Below are positions 1 through 8,226 of a DNA stretch of 46,843 bases, one piece after another. The position numbers and the translations under genes were made by a program. The notes beneath the pieces were generated by a model. It saw only the letters and a program-made list of their open reading frames with translations. It was not told the DNA's origin and made no database searches. Source of the DNA: Mycobacterium sp. E183. Lineage in GTDB: Bacteria; Actinomycetota; Actinomycetes; Mycobacteriales; Mycobacteriaceae. Where the stretch lies: contig NZ_LZJN01000048.1 of assembly GCF_001667735.1 (NCBI RefSeq), forward strand, positions 1-46,843, given 5' to 3'. The first letter of the stretch is position 1, and the number at the start of each line of letters is the position of its first letter.

Positions 1-257
1 TTCGCCTCGGTGATGGGCACCGGCATCGTGGCCATCGCCGGCGCCACCCTGCCCGTCCACGTGGTCGGGTTGCGCGCGTGGGTACGGGCCACGGTGGGGT
101 GACGTAGCCAGTGACCGCCCACCAGGACGATCAGCGCGACGAGCAGGACGGCGGCGATCACCCAGACCACTTGGGCGAATGCGCGCAACCCGACCACGTG
201 GACGGGCAGGGTGGCGCCGGCGATGGCCACGATGCCGGTGCCCATCACCGAGGCGAA
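1..257. repeat. 77-bp perfect inverted repeat at the window edge
   Basis: Bases 1-77 are the exact reverse complement of 181-257, with a 103-bp spacer. The copy at 181-257 lies in the coherent transporter reading frame; the copy at 1-77 breaks it. Both arms end at the string GCGCGCAACCCG, which also fits the native HARNP codons, so a microhomology template switch explains the join. A sequencing or assembly fold-back is more likely than biology. Confidence 0.9.
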
Positions 258-335
258 CCAGTTGGGTCCGATGTTGCCCAGAACCTCGACCCGGGTCTGC
301 GGCGACGGCGCGCCGTCCGGGTTTGCAGTGGCCAT
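1..335 (-). CDS. TDT-family (TehA/SLAC1-like) transporter, 5' part only; outer end is a fold-back
   Basis: The minus-strand frame starts at the ATG at 335 and stays open to the window edge. It begins MATANPDGAPSPQ, and NIGPNWFASVMGTGIVA follows at about residues 20-36. That motif is typical of the first membrane segment of the tellurite-resistance/dicarboxylate (TDT) permease family. A second hydrophobic segment, about residues 53-67, follows, then a loop ending HARNP. A full protein would have about ten helices and 300-400 residues, so only the N-terminus is here. Codons in 1-77 are not genuine continuation: they are the reverse complement of 181-257, so the last ~25 residues of this frame are spurious. 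Genuine sequence probably ends near 66-78. Family call is moderately sure. Confidence 0.6.
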   Translation of the reverse strand, partial: MATANPDGAPSPQTRVEVLGNIGPNWFASVMGTGIVAIAGATLPVHVVGLRAFAQVVWVIAAVLLVALIVLVGGHWLRHPTVARTHARNPTTWTGRVAPAMATMPVPITEA

Positions 336-383
336 AGCTGAGAAACCCTACTGCGCGTGGCCGACCCGGGCGGGCATGCCGCT

Positions 384-389
384 TACACT
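384..389 (+). promoter_or_regulatory. Putative -10 element (TACACT) for the small membrane protein
   Basis: TACACT fits the mycobacterial TAnnnT -10 pattern. Six bases later lies GTG at 396, in frame with ATG at 399, and no Shine-Dalgarno sequence is visible. Leaderless transcription is therefore likely. No transcription data support this. Confidence 0.4.
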
Positions 390-398
390 CCAACGGTG

Positions 399-671
399 AT
401 GCATCCGGCACCCACGGCGAAGCAAGGATTGAACAAAGCCGCGGTGAGGGTCGGGATAGCCGTGCTGGTGGTGCTCGCCGTCCTGGCCGCACCGATCAAA
501 CAACGATGCGGGGCGCCGGGCCTCTCGTGCGCGACGGCGGTGGACCCCCAAGGCAACATCCACTACTACTACGAGGTGGAGCCGCTGGGCGTGTACCTCG
601 CCGAGGTCATGACCGGCACGAACATCACCATCTTCTACGAATCCGGCGACGACCTCGTCAAAGCCCGCTAG
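399..671 (+). CDS. Small membrane-anchored or secreted hypothetical protein, possibly truncated
   Basis: A 90-residue product starting MHPAPTAKQGLNKAAVR. The hydrophobic segment at about residues 17-31 could be a signal anchor or uncleaved signal peptide, followed by a small exported domain with two cysteines (C37, C44) that could pair. I do not recognise a family. GTG at 396 is in frame directly before the ATG and may be the true leaderless start. The TAG stop at 669-671 is followed by 16 further in-frame codons (PQYQLGNDFESVWAAV) to a TGA at 720-722, and this extension has protein-like composition. The stop may be a recent nonsense change, for example TAC to TAG. The gene diverges from the transporter gene on its left. 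Confidence 0.6.
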   Translation: MHPAPTAKQGLNKAAVRVGIAVLVVLAVLAAPIKQRCGAPGLSCATAVDPQGNIHYYYEVEPLGVYLAEVMTGTNITIFYESGDDLVKAR

Positions 672-862
672 CCGCAGTACCAGCTCGGTAACGACTTCGA
701 GTCGGTCTGGGCGGCGGTGTGACCTAGTCGAGACCACCGCGCGACGCTTCAACTAGAAAGCGCTGGTCAGGCGAAGATTGGGTCGGAAAATTCGTGCCCG
801 GGCGGCCGGCCGGGGCCCGGTTCGCGGGCGTTCTCGATTGGGGGCTTCACAGCAAGCTAACG

Positions 863-868
863 CATACT
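863..868 (+). promoter_or_regulatory. Putative -10 element of the cpsA leader ORF
   Basis: CATACT sits exactly 7 nt before the ATG at 876, the usual distance from a -10 to a transcription start. A weak TTGGGG at 838-843 could serve as -35. The mRNA would begin with the leader ORF start codon. Prediction only. Confidence 0.4.
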
Positions 869-875
869 TGACACC

Positions 876-950
876 ATGCTTGAAGCGACATCGCCGCAAA
901 CCGCCGGTGCGGTGCCTGGTGATGCGCTGGGTGTGGGCAGAGGTTTGTGA
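876..950 (+). CDS. 24-codon leader ORF coupled to cpsA
   Basis: ATG at 876 opens a peptide beginning MLEATSPQTAGAVPGDALG and ending at TGA 948-950, which overlaps the cpsA ATG at 950 (TGATG). A -10-like CATACT lies 7 nt upstream, so this ORF would be the leaderless 5' end of the cpsA mRNA. An AGAGG near 938-942 inside it can act as the Shine-Dalgarno for cpsA. Leaderless short ORFs that hand ribosomes to a downstream gene are known in mycobacteria; function here is inferred. The peptide has no recognisable domain. Alternatively this is untranslated leader. Confidence 0.45.
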   Translation: MLEATSPQTAGAVPGDALGVGRGL

Positions 951-2506
951 TGGCCCGCTCGGGCGGCGCCCACCGCCGCCACCGAGCCGTCCGTCAGCAC
1001 TCCCGTTTCCGCAGGGGGCTGACGCGCACCCTGGGCGCGCTGATCTCGGTGGCCGCGGTGGGGTTGACCGGGGCGGGTTACTACGTCGCGCACGGCGCGC
1101 TCGGCGGGATCACCGTCTCGAACGCTTTGCAGCCCGACGACCCGCGGTCCAGCGGCGACGACATGAACATCCTTCTGATCGGGCTGGACTCGCGTAAGGA
1201 TCAGGACGGCAACGACCTACCCTGGTCGATCTTGAAGCACCTCCACGCAGGCGATTCCGACGACGGCGGCTACAACACCAACACGCTGATCCTCGTGCAC
1301 GTCAGTGCCGACAACAAAGTGGTCGCCTTCTCCATCCCCCGCGACGACTGGGTGGCCTTCAACGGGGTCCCCGGATACAACCACATCAAGATCAAGGAGG
1401 CGTACGGCCTCACCAAGCAGTACGTCGCAAACAAGCTCGCCAACCAGGGCACCAGCAGCCAAAAGGAACTCGAGACCAAGGGCCGTGAAGCCGGCCGGGC
1501 GGCGACGCTGCGCGCGGTGCGCAGCCTGACCGGCGTTCCCATCGACTACTTCGCCGAGGTCAACCTGGCCGGGTTCTACGACCTGGCCCAGACGCTCGGC
1601 GGGGTGGAGGTCTGCCTCAACCATCCGGTCTACGACTCGTACTCCGGCGCGGACTTCCCGGCCGGGCGGCAGACGCTGGACGCCTCCCAGGCCCTGTCCT
1701 TCGTCCGGCAGCGCCACGGCCTGGAAAACGGGGACCTGGACCGCACCCACCGCCAACAGGCGTTCATCTCGTCGGTCATGCAGGAGTTGCAGGCCGCCGG
1801 CACCTTCACCAACCTGGACAAGCTCAAGAGCCTGATGGCGGTGGCGCGCAAGGATGTGGTGCTGTCGGCCGGTTGGGACGAGGAGATGATCCAGCGGCTC
1901 GGCTCGCTTGCCTCTAGCGGCCAGGTCGAGTTCCGGACGCTGCCGGTGGTGCGGTACGACAACATCGACGGCCAGGACGTCAACATCATCGACCCGGCCG
2001 CGATCAAGGCCGAGGTGGCGACGGCCATCGGCGCCTCGCCTGCCACCACTACGCCCGCCACCACGGCCGCCAAGCCCAGCCCGTCGACCGTCGTCGACGT
2101 GATCAATGCCGGCAGCTTGAGCGGGCTCGCGACCGAGGTATCCCACGCGCTGCAGAACCACGGCTACACCACCGGTCAGACCCGCGACCGCAACTCGGGC
2201 GAACCGACCGCGAGCACCGTCGCCTACGGCGTCGGGGCCGAGACCGACGCGCGCAACGTGGCCAAGCTGCTCGGCCTCGACGCGCCCAGTCAGCCCGATC
2301 CCAACGTCCAGCCCGGACACATTCGGGTGACCGTCGATACGAACTTCTCGGTGTCGACGGTGGACGACGGCACGTCGGACGAAACGTCAAGCACCACAAC
2401 GTCCAGCAAGGCCAAGCCGTATTACTACAACGGCACCACCACGACCTACCCGACGCCCGATCAGGGGAAGCCGATCAACGGCGGCGGCGTGCCCTGCGTT
2501 AACTAG
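950..2506 (+). CDS. cpsA: CpsA, LytR-CpsA-Psr (LCP) family cell-wall ligase
   Basis: 518 residues from the ATG at 950; a GTG codon lies just before it at 947. A basic N-terminus precedes one membrane helix (about residues 24-46). The LCP domain follows, with MNILLIGLDSR near residue 71, IPRDDWV near 127 and the Arg-rich stretch RTHRQQAFISSV near 264. A LytR_C domain lies at about 380-460, then a Ser/Thr-rich tail ending PCVN. LCP enzymes transfer polyprenyl-phosphate-linked glycans such as arabinogalactan to peptidoglycan outside the membrane; M. tuberculosis CpsA (Rv3484) is also a virulence factor that blunts host NADPH oxidase. The TAG stop forms the first bases of a tandem repeat. Translation is probably coupled to the leader ORF by TGATG. 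Confidence 0.93.
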   Translation: MARSGGAHRRHRAVRQHSRFRRGLTRTLGALISVAAVGLTGAGYYVAHGALGGITVSNALQPDDPRSSGDDMNILLIGLDSRKDQDGNDLPWSILKHLHAGDSDDGGYNTNTLILVHVSADNKVVAFSIPRDDWVAFNGVPGYNHIKIKEAYGLTKQYVANKLANQGTSSQKELETKGREAGRAATLRAVRSLTGVPIDYFAEVNLAGFYDLAQTLGGVEVCLNHPVYDSYSGADFPAGRQTLDASQALSFVRQRHGLENGDLDRTHRQQAFISSVMQELQAAGTFTNLDKLKSLMAVARKDVVLSAGWDEEMIQRLGSLASSGQVEFRTLPVVRYDNIDGQDVNIIDPAAIKAEVATAIGASPATTTPATTAAKPSPSTVVDVINAGSLSGLATEVSHALQNHGYTTGQTRDRNSGEPTASTVAYGVGAETDARNVAKLLGLDAPSQPDPNVQPGHIRVTVDTNFSVSTVDDGTSDETSSTTTSSKAKPYYYNGTTTTYPTPDQGKPINGGGVPCVN

Positions 2507-2675
2507 CGGCGATCGCAAGCGCGGCGAAGCCGGGCGCGGCGGGTCGCCGCCATCTGCTAGCGGCGATCGCAAGCGCGGCGAAGCCGGGCGCGGCGGGTCG
2601 CCGCCATTCAACTAGCGGCGATCGCAAGCGCGGCGAAGCCGGGCGCGGCGGGTCGCCGCCATTCAACTAGCGGCG
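2504..2675. repeat. MIRU/VNTR-like tandem repeat, three units of 54-55 bp plus a fragment
   Basis: Units lie at 2504-2557 (54 bp), 2558-2612 (55 bp) and 2613-2667 (55 bp), with a partial TAGCGGCG at 2668-2675. Units 2 and 3 are identical; unit 1 differs only at its last few bases. The first unit supplies the TAG stop of cpsA. Each unit holds GCGATCGC, and its ends GCGGCGA and TCGCCGC are inverted, so each can fold. The array separates two converging genes. The length is not a multiple of three, and the weak minus-strand frame through it is not a gene. Confidence 0.9.
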
Positions 2676-2692
2676 CGGGCGCCCCCTTTTCG

Positions 2693-3484
2693 TCAGGCGT
2701 GGGTTCCCCCGTCGATGCGGATTTCGGTTCCGGTGATGAACGCGCCGTCCTCGGACACCAGCATGGCGATCACCCCGGCGACCACGCTCGGGTCGGCCAT
2801 CCCGGTTCCGCTGGACTCGACCGTGGTCGGCAGTATCGGCATCAGCCTCGAAAACAGCGCCCAGTCAGCGTCTTTCGGGATGTACCCGCCGGTCGCGTCG
2901 GTGATCCCGGACTTGATGCTGCCGGGCGCCACGCACACGGCGCGCAAGCCGTCGCGCGCGTATTCGAGCGCCAGTGAATGAGTGAAGGCCTGGATTCCGC
3001 CCTTGCTCGCGGCGTAGGCCGCCATGTAGGGGTGGGCGAACGAGGCGGAGGTCGAACTGAAGTTGACGATCGTGCTGCGCGAGTTCCCGAGCAGCGTCGG
3101 AAGCGCTTCGCGGACAACGAGAAACGTGCCGGTCAGGTTGACACCGATGATCTGGTTCCAGAGATCCAGGGTGGTCTCGTGGGTGTGCGCCGCGCGCAGA
3201 ATGCCGGCGGCATTGACCAACGAATCCAGGCCACCGAGCGTCTCGACGGCCATGCACACGCCGTCGATCACCGAGTCCTCGTTGCCGACGTCCATCGGCA
3301 GGGTGGTGAGGCGGCCGACGGTGGCGGCCTCGTCCGCCCGGGACCGGGTGGCGTCCAGGCCGGCCTCCGCGACGTCGGAGGCCACCACCGTTGCGCCCTC
3401 GTCGAGCAGCCGCAGCGCGGTCGCCTGCCCGATGCCCGACGCGGCACCGGTCACCAGGATCCGCTTGCCCTCGAGTCGCTTCAT
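2693..3484 (-). CDS. Short-chain dehydrogenase/reductase (Rv3485c-like)
   Basis: 263 residues, classical SDR length. The NAD(P) glycine motif TGAASGIG is at residues 12-19, NAAG near 91-94, the catalytic serine lies in NFSSTSASF, and the YxxxK pair in YAASKGG. The C-terminus IRIDGGTHA is typical. The acidic residue after beta-2 (ASDVAEAG) suggests NAD(H) preference. Substrate unknown. It converges on cpsA across the tandem repeat and diverges from the dehydrogenase gene at 3564 over 79 bp. The order cpsA then this gene matches Rv3484-Rv3485c. Confidence 0.88.
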   Translation of the reverse strand: MKRLEGKRILVTGAASGIGQATALRLLDEGATVVASDVAEAGLDATRSRADEAATVGRLTTLPMDVGNEDSVIDGVCMAVETLGGLDSLVNAAGILRAAHTHETTLDLWNQIIGVNLTGTFLVVREALPTLLGNSRSTIVNFSSTSASFAHPYMAAYAASKGGIQAFTHSLALEYARDGLRAVCVAPGSIKSGITDATGGYIPKDADWALFSRLMPILPTTVESSGTGMADPSVVAGVIAMLVSEDGAFITGTEIRIDGGTHA

Positions 3485-3563
3485 CTGCCGCTCCCGTCAC
3501 TAGGCGTGCCCATCATCGTAAGGAGCGCGCCATGCCGCGCCCCGGAAAGGGCACAGTGTAGGC

Positions 3564-4457
3564 ATGGACATCGGATTCATCGGCCTGGGGAAGATGGGCC
3601 AGGGCATGGCCACGAACCTCGTGCAGGCGGGCCACCGCGTCACCGTCTACAACCGCTCCCCCGAAAAGGTGGAACCGCTCGTCCAGGCCGGCGCGTCAGC
3701 GGCGCGCACCGTTGCCGACGCGTGCCAGGGCGAGGTCGTGTTCACGATGCTGGCCGACGACCGGGCCGTCGAGGGTGTGGCCTTCGGCGACGGCGGCGTC
3801 GTCGCTTCGCTGGCACCAGGCGCCACGCACGTCTCGTCGAGCACCATCAGCGTCGCCCTCTCGGAGCGCCTGGCGGCGGCGCACGCCGATGCCGGCCAAC
3901 GGTATGCCGCTGCGCCGGTGTTCGGCCGGCCCGAGGCGGCCGCGGCCGCAAAGCTTTTCGTGGTTGCGGCAGGCGAGCCGCAGGTACTGCAGCCGCTGAC
4001 CCCGTTGTTCGACGCGATCGGGCAGCGCACCTTCGTGGTGTCCGAGCAGCCGCACACCGCCAACCTGGTGAAGCTGAGCGGCAACTTCCTCATCGCGTCG
4101 GTGATCGAGAGCCTCAGTGAGGCCGTCGCGCTGGTCGCCAAGGCCGGCGTCGACAGGCAGCACTATGTGGACATCCTCACGTCGACGCTGTTCTCCGCGC
4201 CCGCCTATCAGACCTACGGCGGGCTCATCGCGCGGCGGCAATTCGAGCCGGCCGGCTTCGCCGCCCAGCTGGGCCTCAAAGACGTTCGCCTGGCCCTGGC
4301 CGCCGCGGAGCAGCTGGAAGTGCCACTGCCGGTCGCGAGCCTGCTGCGGGACCGCTTCCTCACGCTGGTGGCGACCGGCGGCGGGCACTTGGACTGGTCG
4401 GCGCTCGCCACGCTCGCCGACCGGGACGCAGGCCTGGTGTCAGACGACCCCGCGTAA
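3564..4457 (+). CDS. Beta-hydroxyacid dehydrogenase family NAD(P) oxidoreductase
   Basis: 297 residues with the N-terminal Rossmann motif GFIGLGKMGQGMA at residues 4-16 and YNRSPEK, where the Arg after beta-2 suggests NADP(H). The conserved lysine region reads NLVKLSGNFLIAS, the K-x3-N arrangement of 3-hydroxyisobutyrate, tartronate-semialdehyde and glyoxylate/succinic-semialdehyde reductases. An all-alpha C-terminal domain follows. Exact substrate cannot be told. A GGAAAGGG at 3544-3551 precedes the ATG. The 3' end overlaps the convergent SDR gene by 18 bp (4440-4457). Confidence 0.82.
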   Translation: MDIGFIGLGKMGQGMATNLVQAGHRVTVYNRSPEKVEPLVQAGASAARTVADACQGEVVFTMLADDRAVEGVAFGDGGVVASLAPGATHVSSSTISVALSERLAAAHADAGQRYAAAPVFGRPEAAAAAKLFVVAAGEPQVLQPLTPLFDAIGQRTFVVSEQPHTANLVKLSGNFLIASVIESLSEAVALVAKAGVDRQHYVDILTSTLFSAPAYQTYGGLIARRQFEPAGFAAQLGLKDVRLALAAAEQLEVPLPVASLLRDRFLTLVATGGGHLDWSALATLADRDAGLVSDDPA

Positions 4458-5270
4458 CCCGTCGGCTCCGAACGCGGGTTCCAGCATCGCCGAATAGTCG
4501 GGGCCGCGGCGCAGCATCAGCCCGCCGTCCACGTTGATGACCTGCCCGGTGATGTAGCAGGCGGCATCGCTGAGCAGGAACATCGCCAGGTTGGCGACGT
4601 CCTCGACCTCACCGGGGCGGGGCAGCGGCGTGCACGCGCGGTAGTCCTCGCTCACCTCCGGCAGGGCGAACACCGGAGCCACCAGATCCGTGCGGATCAG
4701 GCCCGGCCGGATGCTGTTGACCCGCACCCAGGACGGGCCGAGCTCGTCGGCGGCCAACTGCATCATGTGGTCAACGGCCGACTTGCTGACCCCGTAGGCA
4801 CCGAACCAACGGTGGGTGTTGCTGGCCGCGATAGAGGAGATGCCGACGAACGAGCCGCCGCCACCGCGGACCAGCTCCCTTGCGACGTGCTTGAGCACGT
4901 ACATGGTGCCGTTCACGTTGAGGTCGACGGTGCGCCGCCAGCCCTCCGAGTCGATCTGGGTGATCGGCCCGATCGTCTCCGAACCCCCCGCGCAATGCAC
5001 CGCCCCGTGCAGTTGACCGTGCCAGGCCGTCGCGGCGTCCACCGCTCGGGCCGCCTCCTCCTCGTTGGTGACGTCGGTCGGCTCGTAGCGGATCGAACCG
5101 CTGCCTGGAAGCGCTTCGATCTCGCTGACGGCCCCCGCCAGCCGGTCGGGGTTGCGGCCGACGATCATCACCGAGGCGCCCGCCGCGACCAGGCCGGCGG
5201 CGACGCCCTTGCCGATACCGCTGCCACCGCCGGTGACCAGATACGTCCGGTTTTCGAATGAAAGCTGCAC
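4440..5270 (-). CDS. Short-chain dehydrogenase/reductase
   Basis: 276 residues. TGGGSGIG lies at 13-20, the sequence GRNPDRL after beta-2 suggests NADP(H), CAGG replaces the usual NNAG near 93, and ISSIAAS with YGVSKSA carry the catalytic Ser, Tyr and Lys. The GLIRTDL and YITGQVINVDGG motifs place it among enoyl/oxoacyl-reductase-like SDRs. The C-terminus is about 20 residues longer than usual. A KstR-like sequence lies 18 bp upstream of the start, which hints at lipid or steroid metabolism. The start uses the ATG at 5270. Confidence 0.85.
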   Translation of the reverse strand: MQLSFENRTYLVTGGGSGIGKGVAAGLVAAGASVMIVGRNPDRLAGAVSEIEALPGSGSIRYEPTDVTNEEEAARAVDAATAWHGQLHGAVHCAGGSETIGPITQIDSEGWRRTVDLNVNGTMYVLKHVARELVRGGGGSFVGISSIAASNTHRWFGAYGVSKSAVDHMMQLAADELGPSWVRVNSIRPGLIRTDLVAPVFALPEVSEDYRACTPLPRPGEVEDVANLAMFLLSDAACYITGQVINVDGGLMLRRGPDYSAMLEPAFGADGLRGVV

Positions 5271-5287
5271 GCGACGCCCTCTCGAAC

Positions 5288-5301
5288 TGGAACAGGTTCT
5301 C
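5288..5301. promoter_or_regulatory. Possible KstR-like operator (TGGAACAGGTTCTC)
   Basis: Fits TnnAACnnGTTnn with the final A replaced by C; the AACnnGTT core is intact. It lies 18 bp before the SDR start codon at 5270. It is weaker than the six clear copies elsewhere, and another TetR-family repressor could be its owner. Confidence 0.35.
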
Positions 5302-5441
5302 GATATCGAACCACGCGGAAAACTCGCCGTTCCGACGGGTGCTCGTCACACCGGCCCCAATGGCCCCCGATCAGAAGCGATCGACGATTTGCCCGCCTCC
5401 GCGCGACAACCGGTCGGTCCTGCCGGAGCAGCCGACGAAAG

Positions 5442-6365
5442 CTACGGCGTATCGCGCCGGGCGACCTGCGTCGGCTTGGCGTTGCGCCAGTCCTCGACGT
5501 CGGGCGGCAGGCCGACCGCGTACCTGTTCTCGTTGTGGGCCGCCCAGTGCGCATGGCCTAGCTCGTGGATGTGGAACGCGTGCCGCAGCGCCTCGGTGAA
5601 GCCCATCGCGTCAGAGGCGGCGTTGACCGAGTCCTTGACGAGCAGCGCCGCCATCGTGGGGCGGTCGGCGATGCGCCGGGCGAATTCCAGTGTCTTGTCG
5701 GCCAACTCGTCGACGGGGAACACCTTGGAGACCATGCCGAGGCGGTAGGCCTCGTCGGCGTCCAGCGAATCTCCGGTCAGCAGCAGCTCTTTGGCTTTGC
5801 GCGGGCCGAATTCCCAAGGGTGGGCGTAATACTCGACGCCCGGCATCCCCAAGCGCACCGCCACAACGTCGCTGAACTTGGCGTTGTCGGCGGCGACGAT
5901 CAGGTCGCACGCCCAGATCAGCATCAGGCCCGCGGAGATCGCGTTGCCCTGCACCTGCGCGATGGTGATCTTGCGCAGGTCCCGCCAGCGGCAGGTGTTC
6001 TGGAAGAAGTAGTGCCACTCCTGCAGGTAGATCTTCTCCACGATCGGATCGCGGGTTCCGCCGTTGATGCGGAAGCTCGGCAGTTGGCTGCGCTCGGCGA
6101 TCGCCAGCTCGGAGCCGAGGTCGTGGCCCGCGGAGAAGTTGCGACCGCGCGCCGCCAGGATCACCACGCGCACGGTGTCGTCGGCCTCGGCGCGCAGGAA
6201 CGCCTCGTCGAGCTGGATCAGCAGGCCTCGGCTTTGCGCGTTGTGCGCTTCGGGCCGGTTGAGCCAGATCCGCGCGATGCGGCCCTCGTCGAGGGTCTCG
6301 TAGCTCACCAACTCGTCAGCCTCGGAGTTGCCCGTCTGGGAACCGGCTTGCTCTGAGAGTGTCAT
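5442..6365 (-). CDS. Enoyl-CoA hydratase/isomerase family protein, atypical active site
   Basis: 307 residues from the ATG at 6365, chosen because GAGGTG sits 7-8 nt upstream; an in-frame ATG at 6398 would add 11 residues. Crotonase-fold features include WLNRPEAHNAQSRGL, the oxyanion-hole stretch FSAGHDLGSE, and GNAISAGLMLIWACDLIVAADNA. The two glutamates used by hydratases are missing: GGLEL-type Glu is Met (AGLML) and the second position reads DVVAV. An insertion near residues 95-125 carries EWHYFFQNTCRW. Similar long, glutamate-less members occur in actinobacteria, so another crotonase-fold reaction is possible. Transcription is divergent from the 54-residue gene at 6510. Confidence 0.8.
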   Translation of the reverse strand: MTLSEQAGSQTGNSEADELVSYETLDEGRIARIWLNRPEAHNAQSRGLLIQLDEAFLRAEADDTVRVVILAARGRNFSAGHDLGSELAIAERSQLPSFRINGGTRDPIVEKIYLQEWHYFFQNTCRWRDLRKITIAQVQGNAISAGLMLIWACDLIVAADNAKFSDVVAVRLGMPGVEYYAHPWEFGPRKAKELLLTGDSLDADEAYRLGMVSKVFPVDELADKTLEFARRIADRPTMAALLVKDSVNAASDAMGFTEALRHAFHIHELGHAHWAAHNENRYAVGLPPDVEDWRNAKPTQVARRDTP

Positions 6366-6400
6366 TCGGCCCACCTCACTCGTTGTCAGGTCCGACATCG

Positions 6401-6424
6401 TTACACATTACGGCCAGTGTGTAA
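6401..6424. promoter_or_regulatory. Imperfect 24-bp palindrome, candidate repressor operator
   Basis: Arms TTACACA and TGTGTAA are perfect, and inner bases partly match. It sits in the divergent region between the enoyl-CoA-hydratase-like gene and the small gene before otsA, 36-59 bp from the hydratase start. The size and symmetry suit a TetR-type dimer. The regulator is not identified. Confidence 0.5.
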
Positions 6425-6497
6425 GTGCGCCCCGGTTGGGTGGGCCGTCGGGATCCGAACATCAAGTCCTCGCCCACCTGCCCATCCTCCCATCACC

Positions 6498-6503
6498 TAC
6501 AGT
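6498..6503 (+). promoter_or_regulatory. Putative -10 (TACAGT) for a leaderless small gene-otsA transcript
   Basis: TACAGT matches TAnnnT and ends 6 nt before the ATG at 6510, so the mRNA would start at or next to the start codon. No Shine-Dalgarno is present in the gap. Confidence 0.5.
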
Positions 6504-6509
6504 TAAGTC

Positions 6510-6674
6510 ATGGCTACGAAATCTGACCCTGGCGAGATCGGCGACGTGGAACCGGTTGCCGACAGCACCGCCAGCCAGGCCAGGCGAGTCGTCGCGGCAT
6601 ACGCGAACGACGCCGACGAGTGCCGCGTCTTCCTGTCCATGCTCGGCATTGGGCCCGCAAAACTCGACGCGTAG
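6510..6674 (+). CDS. 54-residue conserved hypothetical protein (Rv3489-like)
   Basis: Encodes MATKSDPGEIGDVEPVADST followed by SQARRVVAAYANDADECRVF and LSMLGIGPAKLDA. The charged, soluble sequence with a C-terminal ECRxFLSMLGIGP stretch looks like a short helical protein. No membrane segment or signal peptide. Its position directly upstream of otsA matches Rv3489 in M. tuberculosis. The TAG stop is immediately followed by the otsA ATG (no gap), so the two are almost certainly co-translated, which suggests a link to trehalose synthesis, though function is unknown. A leaderless start is predicted from the TACAGT element 6 nt upstream. Confidence 0.75.
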   Translation: MATKSDPGEIGDVEPVADSTASQARRVVAAYANDADECRVFLSMLGIGPAKLDA

Positions 6675-8141
<1,467 letters not shown>

Positions 8142-8226
8142 GCGGCGCAAACCCATGGTGTTGCCGCGCAAACGCTGTGATACTCGATGGATCGGTGCAG
8201 GGGAAGGGTCCGGAAGGGAGGGCATC

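Noticed and set aside
723..875. Coding or RNA content between the small secreted gene and the cpsA leader
   Set aside because: No frame with start signal, no hairpin series and no tRNA-like structure were seen; probably promoter-upstream sequence.
1217..2320. Long minus-strand open frame opposite cpsA
   Set aside because: It lies wholly antisense to a clear LCP gene; its Arg/Gly/Val/Asp-rich composition is the usual shadow of high-GC codons.
2387..2611. Minus-strand frame with repeated GGDPPRPASPRLRSPL
   Set aside because: It is a translation of the tandem repeat; the 54/55-bp units shift frame, and no start signal is present.
2504..2675. CRISPR-like array
   Set aside because: Units are directly adjacent with no variable spacers and no cas genes nearby; it is a tandem repeat.
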